A DNA stretch of 47,803 bases from Methylobacterium ajmalii (lineage in GTDB: Bacteria; Pseudomonadota; Alphaproteobacteria; Rhizobiales; Beijerinckiaceae): positions 1 to 47,803 of the forward strand of contig NZ_JACWCT010000120.1 of assembly GCF_016613415.1 (NCBI RefSeq). The letters run 5' to 3'. This document shows, piece by piece, positions 33,095 to 41,045 of the stretch. The notes under the pieces were generated by a model. That model did no database searches. It worked only from the letters and a program-made list of their open reading frames with translations, and had not been told where the DNA came from. Each line of letters starts with the position of its first letter. Position 1 is the first letter of the stretch. Position numbers and translations under genes: made by a program.

Positions 33095-34246
33095 ATGAGC
33101 GCCGCCCGCCCGACCCGGCGCGTGGTCCAGTTCGGGACCAGCCGCTTCCTGCAGGCCCATGCCGATCTGTTCATCCACGAGGCGCGCGCGGAGGGCCAGG
33201 AGGCAGGGCCGGTGACCGTGGTGCAGACCTCGGGGGACGCCGCCCGGGCCGGGCGCGTCGCCGCCTTCGGGTCCCCCGGCGGCTACCCGGTGATCGTCCG
33301 CGGCATCGCGGACGGCGCCCCGGTCGAGCGGCGGATCACCGTCACCAGCATCGCGCGCGGCCTGTCGGCGGCGACCGACTGGGACGCCGTGACCGCCCTC
33401 GTCGTCGAGGAGGCCGACATCCTCCTCTCGAATACCGGCGATACCGGCTACGCGATCCCCGATTCCGATCGCGGCGGCGCCTGGGTCGCGGCGCATCCCC
33501 CGGCCTCGTTCCCGGGCAAGCTCGCCCAGCTCCTCCATCGCCGCTGGCAGGCGGGCGGGCGCCCCCTCACGGTGCTGCCCTGCGAGCTGATCTACCGCAA
33601 CGGCCGGGTGCTGCGGGGCCTGGTGCTCGACCTCGCCGCCGAGGCCGGCCTGCCGGAGGCGTTTTCCGCCTGGCTGCGCGAGGGTGCGACCTTCACCGAC
33701 ACGCTGGTCGACCGCATCGTCTCCGAGCCGATCGAGCCGGTCGGCGCCGTCGCCGAGCCCTACGCCATCTGGGCGATCGAGCGCCGGCCGGGCCTCCTGG
33801 TGCCGTGCGAGCACCCCTGCATCGTGCTCGCCGACGATCTCGAACCCTACGAGCGGCTGAAGATCCACATCCTCAATCTCGGCCACACCTTCCTCGCCGA
33901 GATCTGGCAGCGCGAGGGCCGCCCGGCGGACGAGACCGTGCGCGAGATCCTGGCCGATCCGGCGGTGCGGGCGCGGCTCGACGCGCTCTACCGCGACGAG
34001 GTGGTGCCGGGATTTTCCGCCCGCGGGATGGAGGCGCAGGCCCGCGACTACGTGGCGGCCACCCTCGACCGCTTCCTCAACCCGTACCTGAACCACCGCA
34101 TCGCCGACATCGCCCAGAACCACGTCCAGAAGGTCGAGCGCCGGGTCGACGCCTTCCTGGCCTGGGTCGCGGAGACCGGCGCCGAGCTGCCGGCGCCGGT
34201 GCTCCGGGCGCTCGCCGCCGCCTACCCGGCCCCGCCCGCGGCATGA
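33095..34246 (+). CDS. Mannitol dehydrogenase/UxaB-family NAD-dependent oxidoreductase
   Basis: A 383-residue long-chain polyol/sugar-acid dehydrogenase. The N-terminal Rossmann domain starts RRVVQFGTSRFLQAHADLFIHEA, typical of tagaturonate/fructuronate reductases and mannitol dehydrogenases. The C-terminal domain has the catalytic K-x4-N-x2-H motif KIHILNLGH (K256, N261, H264). Length and the FGTSRFLQAH form are closest to UxaB-like enzymes. It interconverts a keto sugar acid or ketose with the matching altronate/mannonate or polyol. Its stop overlaps the next permease start (ATGA), so it belongs to the importer operon; the imported compound may be its substrate or precursor. Confidence 0.88.
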   Translation: MSAARPTRRVVQFGTSRFLQAHADLFIHEARAEGQEAGPVTVVQTSGDAARAGRVAAFGSPGGYPVIVRGIADGAPVERRITVTSIARGLSAATDWDAVTALVVEEADILLSNTGDTGYAIPDSDRGGAWVAAHPPASFPGKLAQLLHRRWQAGGRPLTVLPCELIYRNGRVLRGLVLDLAAEAGLPEAFSAWLREGATFTDTLVDRIVSEPIEPVGAVAEPYAIWAIERRPGLLVPCEHPCIVLADDLEPYERLKIHILNLGHTFLAEIWQREGRPADETVREILADPAVRARLDALYRDEVVPGFSARGMEAQARDYVAATLDRFLNPYLNHRIADIAQNHVQKVERRVDAFLAWVAETGAELPAPVLRALAAAYPAPPAA

Positions 34247-34926
34247 CCTACCAGTTCGATTTCGCCGCCCTGCTGCCGTACTGGCGCGAGTTCGCCGCCG
34301 GCGTCTGGCTGACGCTCCAGCTCTCGGGCGTCGCCACCGTGCTCGGCTTCGTCGGCGGCGCGCTCTGCGCCATCGCCCGGGCGGACGGGCCGCCCTGGCT
34401 CAAGCGTCTCGTCGGCGCCTATGTCGAGGTGATCCGCAACACGCCGCTGCTGGTGCAGATCTTCCTGGTCTATTTCGGCATCGCGGTGCTCGGGATCCGG
34501 GTCGACGCCAACGTCGCGGCGGTGCTGGCGCTCGTCGTCAACGTGGTCGCCTATACCTGCGAGATCATGCGCGCCGGGATCGAGAGCATCCACAAGGCGC
34601 AGGTCGAGGCCGGGGAATGCCTGGGGCTCAACCGCCGCCAGATCTACTGGCACGTGGTCTTGCGCCCGGCGATCGAGCGGGTCTACCCGGCGCTCGTCAG
34701 CCAGTACGTGCTCCTGATGCTCGCCTCCTCGATCTGCTCGCAGATCTCGGCCGAGGAGCTGACGGCGGTAGCGAACCGCATCCAGTCCGACACCTTCCGC
34801 AGCTTCGAGACCTACATCGTCGTCGGCCTCGTCTACCTCGCCCTGTCCTTCGTCGTGCGCTGGGCCTTCTGGGGCTTCGGCCTCCTCGTCTTCACCCGCC
34901 GGCGCAAGCTCGGCACGGCGCTCTAG
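34243..34926 (+). CDS. Polar-amino-acid-type ABC importer permease 1
   Basis: A 227-residue inner-membrane permease of the HisM/GlnP (PAAT) family with about five membrane helices. The N-terminal lead YWREFAAGVWLTLQLSG and the phrase YVEVIRNTPLLVQIFLVYFGI are family hallmarks. The EAA loop, which contacts the ATPase, reads EAGECLGLNRRQIYWHVVLRPAI. The ATG overlaps the dehydrogenase stop by four bases. It pairs with the second permease to form a heterodimeric channel. PAAT systems carry amino acids, opines and some amino-acid conjugates. Confidence 0.92.
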   Translation: MTYQFDFAALLPYWREFAAGVWLTLQLSGVATVLGFVGGALCAIARADGPPWLKRLVGAYVEVIRNTPLLVQIFLVYFGIAVLGIRVDANVAAVLALVVNVVAYTCEIMRAGIESIHKAQVEAGECLGLNRRQIYWHVVLRPAIERVYPALVSQYVLLMLASSICSQISAEELTAVANRIQSDTFRSFETYIVVGLVYLALSFVVRWAFWGFGLLVFTRRRKLGTAL

Positions 34927-34940
34927 CGGGGAGGGGAGCG

Positions 34941-35594
34941 ATGCCCACTTTCGGACCCCAGCACCTCTGGTTCCTGCTCACCGCCGCCGGCTGGACGCTG
35001 GCTTTGTCGGCGATCGCCTTCATCGGCGGCGGCCTCCTCGGCTTCGGCGTGACGCTGGCGCGCATCTCGCCGAACCGTTTCGTGCGCGGGCTGGCCTCGG
35101 CCTACGTCCAGGTGGTGCAGGGCACGCCGCTCCTGATCCTCCTGTTCATGATCTATTTCGGCCTCGCCATCGCGGGCTTCGACCAGCTGCCCGCGCTGAT
35201 CGCGGCGGGCGCCGGGCTCACCATCTACGCCTCGGGCTTCCTCGGCGAGATCTGGCGCGGCTGCATCGAGGCGGTGCCGAGGACCCAGTGGGAGGCGGCC
35301 GAGTGCCTGGCCCTGTCGCCCTGGCAGCGCCTGACCCGGGTGGTGCTACCCCAGGCGATGCGGCTTGCGACCGCCCCGACGGTCGGGTTCCTGGTCCAGA
35401 TCGTCAAGAACACCTCGCTCGCTTCAGTGGTCGGCTTCGTGGAATTGTCGCAGGCCGGCAAGCTCATCAACAACTCGATCTTCCAGCCCTTCATCATCTT
35501 CGTGACCGTGGCGCTGTTCTACTTCGCCATCTGCTATCCGCTGTCGGCCTGGAGCCGCGGGCTGGAGAGGAGGCTCAATGTCGGCCGTCGTTAA
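34941..35594 (+). CDS. Polar-amino-acid-type ABC importer permease 2
   Basis: A 217-residue PAAT-family permease preceded by GGGGAGGGGAGCG. Key segments are WTLALSAIAFIGGGLLGFG, YVQVVQGTPLLILLFMIYFGL (variant of the family's 'RGTPLLVQ') and the EAA loop EAAECLALSPWQRLTRVVLPQAM. Near the C-terminus IVKNTSLASVVGFVEL is conserved in the HisQ/GltK group. It starts 14 bases after permease 1 and its end overlaps the ATPase start by 17 bases, so the operon is tightly coupled. Confidence 0.92.
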   Translation: MPTFGPQHLWFLLTAAGWTLALSAIAFIGGGLLGFGVTLARISPNRFVRGLASAYVQVVQGTPLLILLFMIYFGLAIAGFDQLPALIAAGAGLTIYASGFLGEIWRGCIEAVPRTQWEAAECLALSPWQRLTRVVLPQAMRLATAPTVGFLVQIVKNTSLASVVGFVELSQAGKLINNSIFQPFIIFVTVALFYFAICYPLSAWSRGLERRLNVGRR

Positions 35595-36306
35595 GCTTGC
35601 CAACGTCCACAAGAGCTTCGGCCCGCTGAAGGTGCTGGACGGCGTCTCGTTCGAGGTCGGCCGCGGCGAGGTGGTGGCGCTGATCGGCCAGTCCGGCTCC
35701 GGCAAGTCCACCGCGCTCCGCTGCATCAACGCGCTCGAGACGATCGAGGAGGGCGCGATCGAGGTCTGCGGCCACGCGATCCACTCGCCCGCCCTCGACA
35801 AGCGGGCCCTGCGGCTCTCGGTCGGCATCGTCTTCCAGAGCTACAACCTCTTCCCGCACCTCACCGCGCTCCAGAACATCATGCTGGCGCCGACCTGCGT
35901 GAAGGGGATCAAGCGCGGGCAAGCCCGCGACCTCGCCATGGACTGCCTGACCCGGGTCGGCCTCGCCGAGAAGGCCGAGCACTACCCCGAGCAGCTGTCG
36001 GGCGGACAGCAGCAGCGGGTCGCCATCGCCCGGTCGCTCGCCATGCAGCCGCAGGTGATGCTGTTCGACGAGGTCACCTCGGCGCTCGACCCGCAACTCA
36101 CATCGGAAGTGCTGCGCGTCATGGAGGATCTCGCCCGCGGCGGCATGACCATGATCCTGGTCACCCACGAGATGGGCTTTGCCCGCCGGGTCGCCGGCAC
36201 CGTCATCTACATGCGCCAGGGCCGGGTCTGGGAGACCCTGGCCGGCCGCGACCTCGACAACCCACGCACGCCCGAGCTGCGCGACTTCGTCGGCAGCGGG
36301 CTGTAA
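35578..36306 (+). CDS. Polar-amino-acid-type ABC importer ATPase
   Basis: A 242-residue ATPase of the GlnQ/HisP group. It has Walker A GQSGSGKST (about 38-46), the Q-loop VFQSYNLFPHLTALQNI, signature LSGGQQQRVAIARSLAM, Walker B VMLFDEVTSALDPQL and the switch His in LVTHEMGFARRVA. These residues are intact. The gene overlaps the previous permease by 17 bases. The product dimerises under the two permeases and powers import. Confidence 0.95.
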   Translation: MSAVVKLANVHKSFGPLKVLDGVSFEVGRGEVVALIGQSGSGKSTALRCINALETIEEGAIEVCGHAIHSPALDKRALRLSVGIVFQSYNLFPHLTALQNIMLAPTCVKGIKRGQARDLAMDCLTRVGLAEKAEHYPEQLSGGQQQRVAIARSLAMQPQVMLFDEVTSALDPQLTSEVLRVMEDLARGGMTMILVTHEMGFARRVAGTVIYMRQGRVWETLAGRDLDNPRTPELRDFVGSGL

Positions 36307-36324
36307 TCAAAAGGAGAATTGGGG

Positions 36325-37107
36325 ATGAAGCGCAGGACCTTCCTGGCCGGCGGCCTCGCGGCCGCCTCCACCCTGGCGATGCCGGCCCTCGCCGACACGC
36401 TCGACACGATCAAGAGCCGCAAGAAGCTGCTCGTCGCCCTCGATCTCGGCTCGCCGCCCTTCGGCATGACCGATGCCGCGATGCAGCCGACCGGCTCGGA
36501 CGTCGAGACCGCGCGGCTGCTCGCCGCCGACTGGGAGCTGCCGCTCGAGATCGTGCAGGTCACGAGCCCGAACCGGGTGCCGTTCCTGCTCACCGGCAAG
36601 GCCGACATGGTCATCGCCTCGTTCAGCGTGAACGAGGAGCGCCAGAAGGTCATCGACTTCTCGGATCCCTACGGGGTGATCCAGGCGGTGATCGCCGGGC
36701 CGAAGGACCGCGAGGTCAAGGACTACGCCGCGGTCGTCGGCAAGCGCCTCGGCACCACCCGCGGCAGCACCAACGACAAGGAGGCGACCGCGCGCGCCCA
36801 GGGCGCCCAGATGGTGCGCTACGACGACGATGCGACGCTGATCACCGCGATGGTCTCGGGCCAGGTCGACATGGTGGCGACCTCGCCGCAGGTCATGAAC
36901 ACCGCCAACGCCCGCAAGCCCCCGGCGCCGTTCGAGACCAAGATCGTGATGCGGACGTTTCCCTACGCGATCGGCATCCGCAAGGGCGAGACCAAGCTTC
37001 AGGCCGCGCTGAACGAGTGGGTGCGCAAGAATCTGCGCAACGGAAAGCTCAACACGATCTACAAGACCTATCACGGCAGCGACCTGCCGGCCGAGATGCT
37101 GGCGTAA
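36325..37107 (+). CDS. Periplasmic solute-binding protein of the PAAT importer
   Basis: A 260-residue binding protein of the SBP_bac_3 family. The ATG at 36325 follows AGGAG; a TTG six bases upstream is less likely. The N-terminus MKRRTFLAGGLAAASTLAMPALA has a twin-arginine pattern, so export may use Tat. The ligand-binding fold follows: KLLVALDLGSPPFGMTDAAMQPTGSDVETARLLA, then IASFSVNEERQKVIDFSDPY and the hinge region GKRLGTTRGSTNDKEA. In amino-acid binders the sixth segment usually has an Arg contacting the carboxylate; RGSTND may supply it here. The ligand could be an amino acid or a sugar-acid/amino-acid conjugate. Confidence 0.92.
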   Translation: MKRRTFLAGGLAAASTLAMPALADTLDTIKSRKKLLVALDLGSPPFGMTDAAMQPTGSDVETARLLAADWELPLEIVQVTSPNRVPFLLTGKADMVIASFSVNEERQKVIDFSDPYGVIQAVIAGPKDREVKDYAAVVGKRLGTTRGSTNDKEATARAQGAQMVRYDDDATLITAMVSGQVDMVATSPQVMNTANARKPPAPFETKIVMRTFPYAIGIRKGETKLQAALNEWVRKNLRNGKLNTIYKTYHGSDLPAEMLA

Positions 37108-37122
37108 TTCAAGAGGGCACTT

Positions 37123-37243
37123 CCCCTCCCCCTTGCGGGGAGGGGTCAGGGGTGGGGGTGGTGCCGGATAAAGCTCAATGGCGCCTCCTGCCCCCCGCGC
37201 GGGATCTTCGATCTCCCATACCCCTCCCCACAAGGGGGAGGGG
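37123..37243. repeat. Inverted pair of palindromic repeats
   Basis: Two 23-base palindromes, at 37123-37145 and 37221-37243, are inverted copies of one another with one mismatch; each has the cccctcccc/ggggagggg stem. The pair encloses 75 bases of unique DNA between the binding-protein gene and the dehydrogenase gene. The arrangement is that of a REP-pair element and could act as a transcript-processing or termination point in the operon. Confidence 0.7.
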
Positions 37244-37305
37244 AGGCGCCTTATCTTCGAACCGTTCGCCTTTCCCCACTCCATCCTCCCGAAAGACCCC
37301 CTCCC

Positions 37306-38316
37306 ATGAAGGTGCTCCTCTGCGACGAGCCGGGCCGGCTGCGGCTGACCGAGCGGCCGGAGCCGGTCCCGGCCGAGGGCGAGGCGCTGGTGCGCATCCG
37401 CCGGGTCGGCATCTGCGGCACGGATTTCCACATCTACCAGGGCAAGCACCCGTTCCTGCAGTACCCACGGGTGATGGGACACGAGCTCTCCGGCACGATC
37501 GAGCGGGCGCCGGCCGGCAGCGGACTCGTGGCGGGGCAGAACTGCTATGTCGTGCCGTACCTGTCTTGCGGACACTGCGTCGCCTGCCGCAAGGGCGTGA
37601 CCAATGCCTGCCAGAACATCTCCGTGCTCGGCGTCCATTGCGACGGCGGCATGGCCGAGCTGATCAGCGTGCCGGCGCGGAACGTGGTGCCGGTGGGCGA
37701 TACCCCGCTCGACGACGCCGCAATGATCGAGTTCCTGGCGATCGGCGCCCACGGCGTGAAGCGCGGCGGCATCGCGGCCGAGGACCGCGTGCTGGTGGTC
37801 GGCTCCGGCCCGATCGGCATGTCGGCGGTGATCTTCGCCAAGGCGCGGGGAGCCCACGTCACCGTCATGGACCTGCGCGAGGACCGGCTGGCCTTCACGC
37901 AAGACGCGCTCGGCGCCGACGCGCTGCTGCGCGCCGACGACGAGGCCGAGGCGAAGGCGGGCGCCGCCACCGCGGGCGACTTCTACGATTGCGTGATCGA
38001 CTGCACCGGCAACCGCGCCGCGATGCAGCGCGGCTTCGGCTTCGTCGGCCATGGCGGGCGCTACGTGCTGGTGAGCGTGGTGCGCGACGACATCGTGTTC
38101 TCGGATCCCGAGTTCCACAAGCGCGAGACCACGCTGTTTGCCAGCCGCAACGCCCAACCCGACGACTTCGCCGAGGTGGTGCGCCAGATGCAGGCCGGCC
38201 GCGTGCCGACCCGGGCGCTGCGCACCCATCGCGGCGCGCTGGCCGACGGGCCCGAGCTTTTTCGCGACTGGCTGCGGCCGGAGGCGGGGGTGATCAAGGC
38301 GATCCTGGAACTCTGA
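37306..38316 (+). CDS. Zinc-dependent medium-chain alcohol dehydrogenase (sugar-acid/polyol type)
   Basis: A 336-residue MDR-family dehydrogenase. Catalytic zinc ligands are C37 (GICGTD) and H59-E60 (MGHE); the structural zinc site has C88, C91, C94 and C102. The NAD-binding motif is VVGSGPIGMSAV. The form VRIRRVGICGTDFHIYQGKHPFLQYPRVMGHE is typical of L-galactonate/L-idonate/sorbitol-type dehydrogenases. Next to a UxaB-like enzyme it suggests two oxidation/reduction steps on a sugar acid or polyol (for example L-galactonate to tagaturonate to altronate). That pairing is inferred from family, not proven. It is on the same strand as the importer, after a repeat-containing gap of ~200 bases. 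Confidence 0.9.
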   Translation: MKVLLCDEPGRLRLTERPEPVPAEGEALVRIRRVGICGTDFHIYQGKHPFLQYPRVMGHELSGTIERAPAGSGLVAGQNCYVVPYLSCGHCVACRKGVTNACQNISVLGVHCDGGMAELISVPARNVVPVGDTPLDDAAMIEFLAIGAHGVKRGGIAAEDRVLVVGSGPIGMSAVIFAKARGAHVTVMDLREDRLAFTQDALGADALLRADDEAEAKAGAATAGDFYDCVIDCTGNRAAMQRGFGFVGHGGRYVLVSVVRDDIVFSDPEFHKRETTLFASRNAQPDDFAEVVRQMQAGRVPTRALRTHRGALADGPELFRDWLRPEAGVIKAILEL

Positions 38317-38336
38317 CCAAACCGCACCGGAGGGTC

Positions 38337-38489
38337 TTTTCCGTCCCACGCGCGGCCTCATTCCGAGGTGCTGCGAAGCAGCCTCGAAGGACGGATCCAG
38401 ATGCCGCTGCGTTCCCCGGGGCCTCCTTCGAGGTCAGTCCATCCTCGATGGGCTGACACCTCAGGATGAGGCGCGGGTGGGACGGAAAA
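38337..38489. mobile_element. MITE-like element with long terminal inverted repeats
   Basis: The ends are perfect 13-base inverted repeats, ttttccgtcccac at 38337-38349 and its complement at 38477-38489. The match continues with a few changes to about 33 bases (through gcctcattccgaggtg and cacctcaggatgaggc). The inside holds further short hairpins (gaggtgctgcgaagcagcctc) and no gene. The 153-base size and inverted ends fit a non-autonomous miniature transposable element. No clear target-site duplication is visible. Confidence 0.7.
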
Positions 38490-38559
38490 TGTCGAACGGT
38501 CAAACAGGCCATCAACCCAGGTGATGGCACCGGCCCACGCCGTCGGGCATGCCGGCGGC

Positions 38560-38988
38560 ATGGACCGACGACACCTCACCATCGGAGACGGTCGCCTCTC
38601 CCCGACCGACCTGCGCCTCTGGGTCGTGCTCGCCCTGGCCCTGGTCTTCTTCGGCCTGGGCGGGCTCTTCCTGGCGGCGCCCGCGCTGGGCGCGCTGATC
38701 TACGGCGTGCCGGAGCCCGAAGGGATCGGTCGCACGACCCTGCGGGCGATCGGCGCGCGGGACGCCGCCCTCGCGCTCCATCTCACCGGTCTCAGCCTGT
38801 TCTCGACCCGACGCGCCGTCGCGATCGTGCTGGCGGGAAGCCTCGTCATCCCGGCCTGCGACCTCGCCCTCATCCTGTCCGCCGGCACGGCGGCGTGGTG
38901 GCAAGTCGGGCTGCATGCGCTGAGCGCCGGGGTGCTGACGCTCACCGCCCTCTGGATGCTGGTCCCGGATGAGGATCACTCCGCGTAA
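38560..38988 (+). CDS. Four-helix membrane protein, DUF4267-like
   Basis: From the ATG at 38560 the protein has 142 residues; in-frame GTG/ATG starts at 38521 and 38524 are alternatives just outside the MITE-like repeat. Four hydrophobic helices are visible: LWVVLALALVFFGLGGLFLA, LRAIGARDAALALHLTGLSL, VAIVLAGSLVIPACDLALIL and VGLHALSAGVLTLTALWML. The 'R-x-IGARD' loop and helix pattern match small DUF4267/DoxX-like integral membrane proteins. The function is unknown. It ends 13 bases inside the convergent aldolase gene. Confidence 0.75.
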   Translation: MDRRHLTIGDGRLSPTDLRLWVVLALALVFFGLGGLFLAAPALGALIYGVPEPEGIGRTTLRAIGARDAALALHLTGLSLFSTRRAVAIVLAGSLVIPACDLALILSAGTAAWWQVGLHALSAGVLTLTALWMLVPDEDHSA

Positions 38989-39773
38989 TCCGGCTCCTCC
39001 CGGTCGAGCCGCCGGCGGATCGCCGCGAGATGCAGCCGGGCCGATTCGGGATCGCCCTCGCGCATCTGGCGATAGGCCGCCTCGGCGATGGCGGGGTCGA
39101 CCGGCAGGACGTCGCGGCCGGTCGAGAGGGCGAGAACCTGCACCTCGGCCGCGCGCTCCAGGTAGTAGAGGTCGTCCCAGGCCTCCGCGATGGTGGGGCC
39201 GAGGACCATCACGCCGTGGTTCTTCATGAACACGATATCGGCCTCGCCGACGCTGTCGGCGATGCGGTCGCCCTCCCGCTCGTCGAGGGCGAGCCCGTTG
39301 TAGTTCCGGTCGAAGACGGTGCGGCCGTAGAACTTGAGCGAGGTCTGCCCGGCGAAGATGAGGGGATCGCCCTCGGTCATCGAGAGGGCGGTGGCGTAGG
39401 GCATGTGGGTGTGGAACGCCACGCGGGCCCGCGGGATGCGCTTGTGCAGGCGGGCATGGATGTAGAAGGCGGTGGCCTCCGGCTGGCCCTCGCCCGAGAC
39501 GACGTTGCCGTGGAAGTCGCAGACCAGGAGCTTCGAGGCGGTGAGCTCCGCGAAGGCGTAGCCGTAGGGATTGACGATGAAGAGGTCGTCGTAGCCCGGC
39601 ACCATCGCCGAGAAGTGGTTGCAGATGCCCTCTTCCAGGCCGTGGCGCGCCGCCATGCGGAAGCAGGCCGCCAGATCCTCCTTGGCGCGGCGCACCTCGG
39701 GCCCGGCGAGGTCGGGCTGGTTGAGGCCGTCGGGAATCCGCTCGCCGGCCGGGGCGCCCAGTGCGTGAGCCAT
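38976..39773 (-). CDS. Class II aldolase/adducin family protein
   Basis: A 265-residue protein starting at the ATG at 39773, with GAAGGAG upstream. It carries the class II aldolase fold: CRMAARHGLEEGICNHFSAMVPG-like N-terminal phosphate/oxyanion region, the metal-binding histidines in VAFHTHMPYATALSM, and the third ligand region FMKNHGVMVLG. The N-terminal GICNHFSAM form is common in aldolases/epimerases (FucA-like) and in decarboxylase-like relatives. Its position beyond the sugar-acid dehydrogenase operon, on the other strand, suggests a part in the same pathway, but that is inference. The gene overlaps the DUF4267-like gene tail-to-tail. Confidence 0.88.
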   Translation of the reverse strand: MAHALGAPAGERIPDGLNQPDLAGPEVRRAKEDLAACFRMAARHGLEEGICNHFSAMVPGYDDLFIVNPYGYAFAELTASKLLVCDFHGNVVSGEGQPEATAFYIHARLHKRIPRARVAFHTHMPYATALSMTEGDPLIFAGQTSLKFYGRTVFDRNYNGLALDEREGDRIADSVGEADIVFMKNHGVMVLGPTIAEAWDDLYYLERAAEVQVLALSTGRDVLPVDPAIAEAAYRQMREGDPESARLHLAAIRRRLDREEPDYAE

Positions 39774-39859
39774 GATGTCCGTGTCTCCTTCGCCGCCGCC
39801 GCGGCCTCGATGGCGAATCCTGGCGGAAGCCGGACACGCTTGTCCATGGCCTCGCGATC

Positions 39860-41041
39860 TCAGCGCGCCTTCACGTGCTCCAGCAGGGCCGGGGTGGCGT
39901 AGCCGTCCGCCGGCAGGCCCGCCGCGATCTGGTAGCGCCGCACCGCCTCGCGCAGTTTCGGGCCGGCGCGACCGTCGAACGGGCCCTCGTAGAGCGAGCG
40001 GGCGGCAAGCCCGCGCTGGAGCGCGGTGACCCCGGCCTGGTCGAGGCGCGGCCCGGTCGGCCAGGGGGCGGCCAGCGGCGGCCCGCCGGCGATCCGGTCG
40101 GAGAAGTGGCCCACCGCCAGCGCGTAGGAATCCGAGGTGTTGTAGGCGCGGATCGCCTCGAAATTGGCGGTGATCAGGAAGGCCGGCCCGCCCGCGCCGC
40201 CGGGCAGGAAGAGGCTCGCCTCGCCGGCCGACGGCAGCGCCGCGCCGTCGAGGGACCGCACCCCGCGCCGGGCGAAGTCGGAAAATTGGCCGCGATAGCG
40301 CGCGAGGTCGAACTCCGCCGGCAGGGTGACGGCGACGCCCCAGGGCAGGTCGCGGCGCCAGCCGGCCTGTGCGAGGAAATTCGCGATCGAGGCGAGCGCG
40401 TCCGGCGCCGAATCCCAGATGTCGCGCCGCCCGTCGCCGTCGAAATCGACCGCCGCCCGCAGGTAGGCCGAGGGCAGGAACTGCGTCTGCCCCATGGCGC
40501 CTGCCCAGGAGCCGCGCATCCGCTCGGGCTTCACGTCGTGATGCTCGAGGATCTCGAGCGCGGCCAGCAATTCGTCGCGAAACAGCTCGCCGCGATGGCG
40601 CGCCTCGGCCAGGGTGGCGAGCGCCCGGATCACCGGCATCGTGCCGGCGCTGGCGCCGAAATCCGATTCGATGCCCCAGAACGCGAGCAGGACGGGGCCG
40701 GGCACGCCGTAAGCCGCCTCGATCGCCGCCAGCGTCTCGGCACGGCGCGCGGCCTCCGCCCGCCCGCGGGCGATGCGGCCGGCGGAGACCGCCCCGGTCA
40801 GGTACTCCCAGACCGGACGACCGAACTCGCCCTGGCGGCGCAGGCGCGCCAGCACCGCCGGGTCCGGGGTGATGCCCCGGAACGCGGCATCGAAGGTCGC
40901 CCGCGAAATCTTTCGCGCTTGGGCCGCCGGCCACAGCTCCTCGACGAAGGTCCGGAAATCGCCCGCGCCTACGGGCGCGGCGAGGACCAGGACGGCGCCG
41001 AGCGCCAAAGCGGCGCGCAGGGCGAACCGGGTGCGGAGCAT
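39860..41041 (-). CDS. Lytic murein transglycosylase (MltB type) with peptidoglycan-binding domain
   Basis: A 393-residue periplasmic cell-wall enzyme that cleaves the MurNAc-GlcNAc bond forming 1,6-anhydro ends. A signal peptide (RFALRAALALGAVLVLAAPVGAG) is followed by the SLT/MltB catalytic domain with the essential Glu in AFWGIESDFGA, then GSWAGAMGQTQFLPSAYL and DFDGDGRRDIWDSAPDALASIANFL, all diagnostic. Residues ~320-393 form a PG_binding_1 domain (ALQRGLAARSLYEGPFDGRAGPKLREAVRRYQ). No lipobox is visible, so it is soluble. The ATG at 41041 is four bases from the galE stop, so the two are probably co-transcribed. Confidence 0.94.
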   Translation of the reverse strand: MLRTRFALRAALALGAVLVLAAPVGAGDFRTFVEELWPAAQARKISRATFDAAFRGITPDPAVLARLRRQGEFGRPVWEYLTGAVSAGRIARGRAEAARRAETLAAIEAAYGVPGPVLLAFWGIESDFGASAGTMPVIRALATLAEARHRGELFRDELLAALEILEHHDVKPERMRGSWAGAMGQTQFLPSAYLRAAVDFDGDGRRDIWDSAPDALASIANFLAQAGWRRDLPWGVAVTLPAEFDLARYRGQFSDFARRGVRSLDGAALPSAGEASLFLPGGAGGPAFLITANFEAIRAYNTSDSYALAVGHFSDRIAGGPPLAAPWPTGPRLDQAGVTALQRGLAARSLYEGPFDGRAGPKLREAVRRYQIAAGLPADGYATPALLEHVKAR

Positions 41042-41045
41042 CGGA

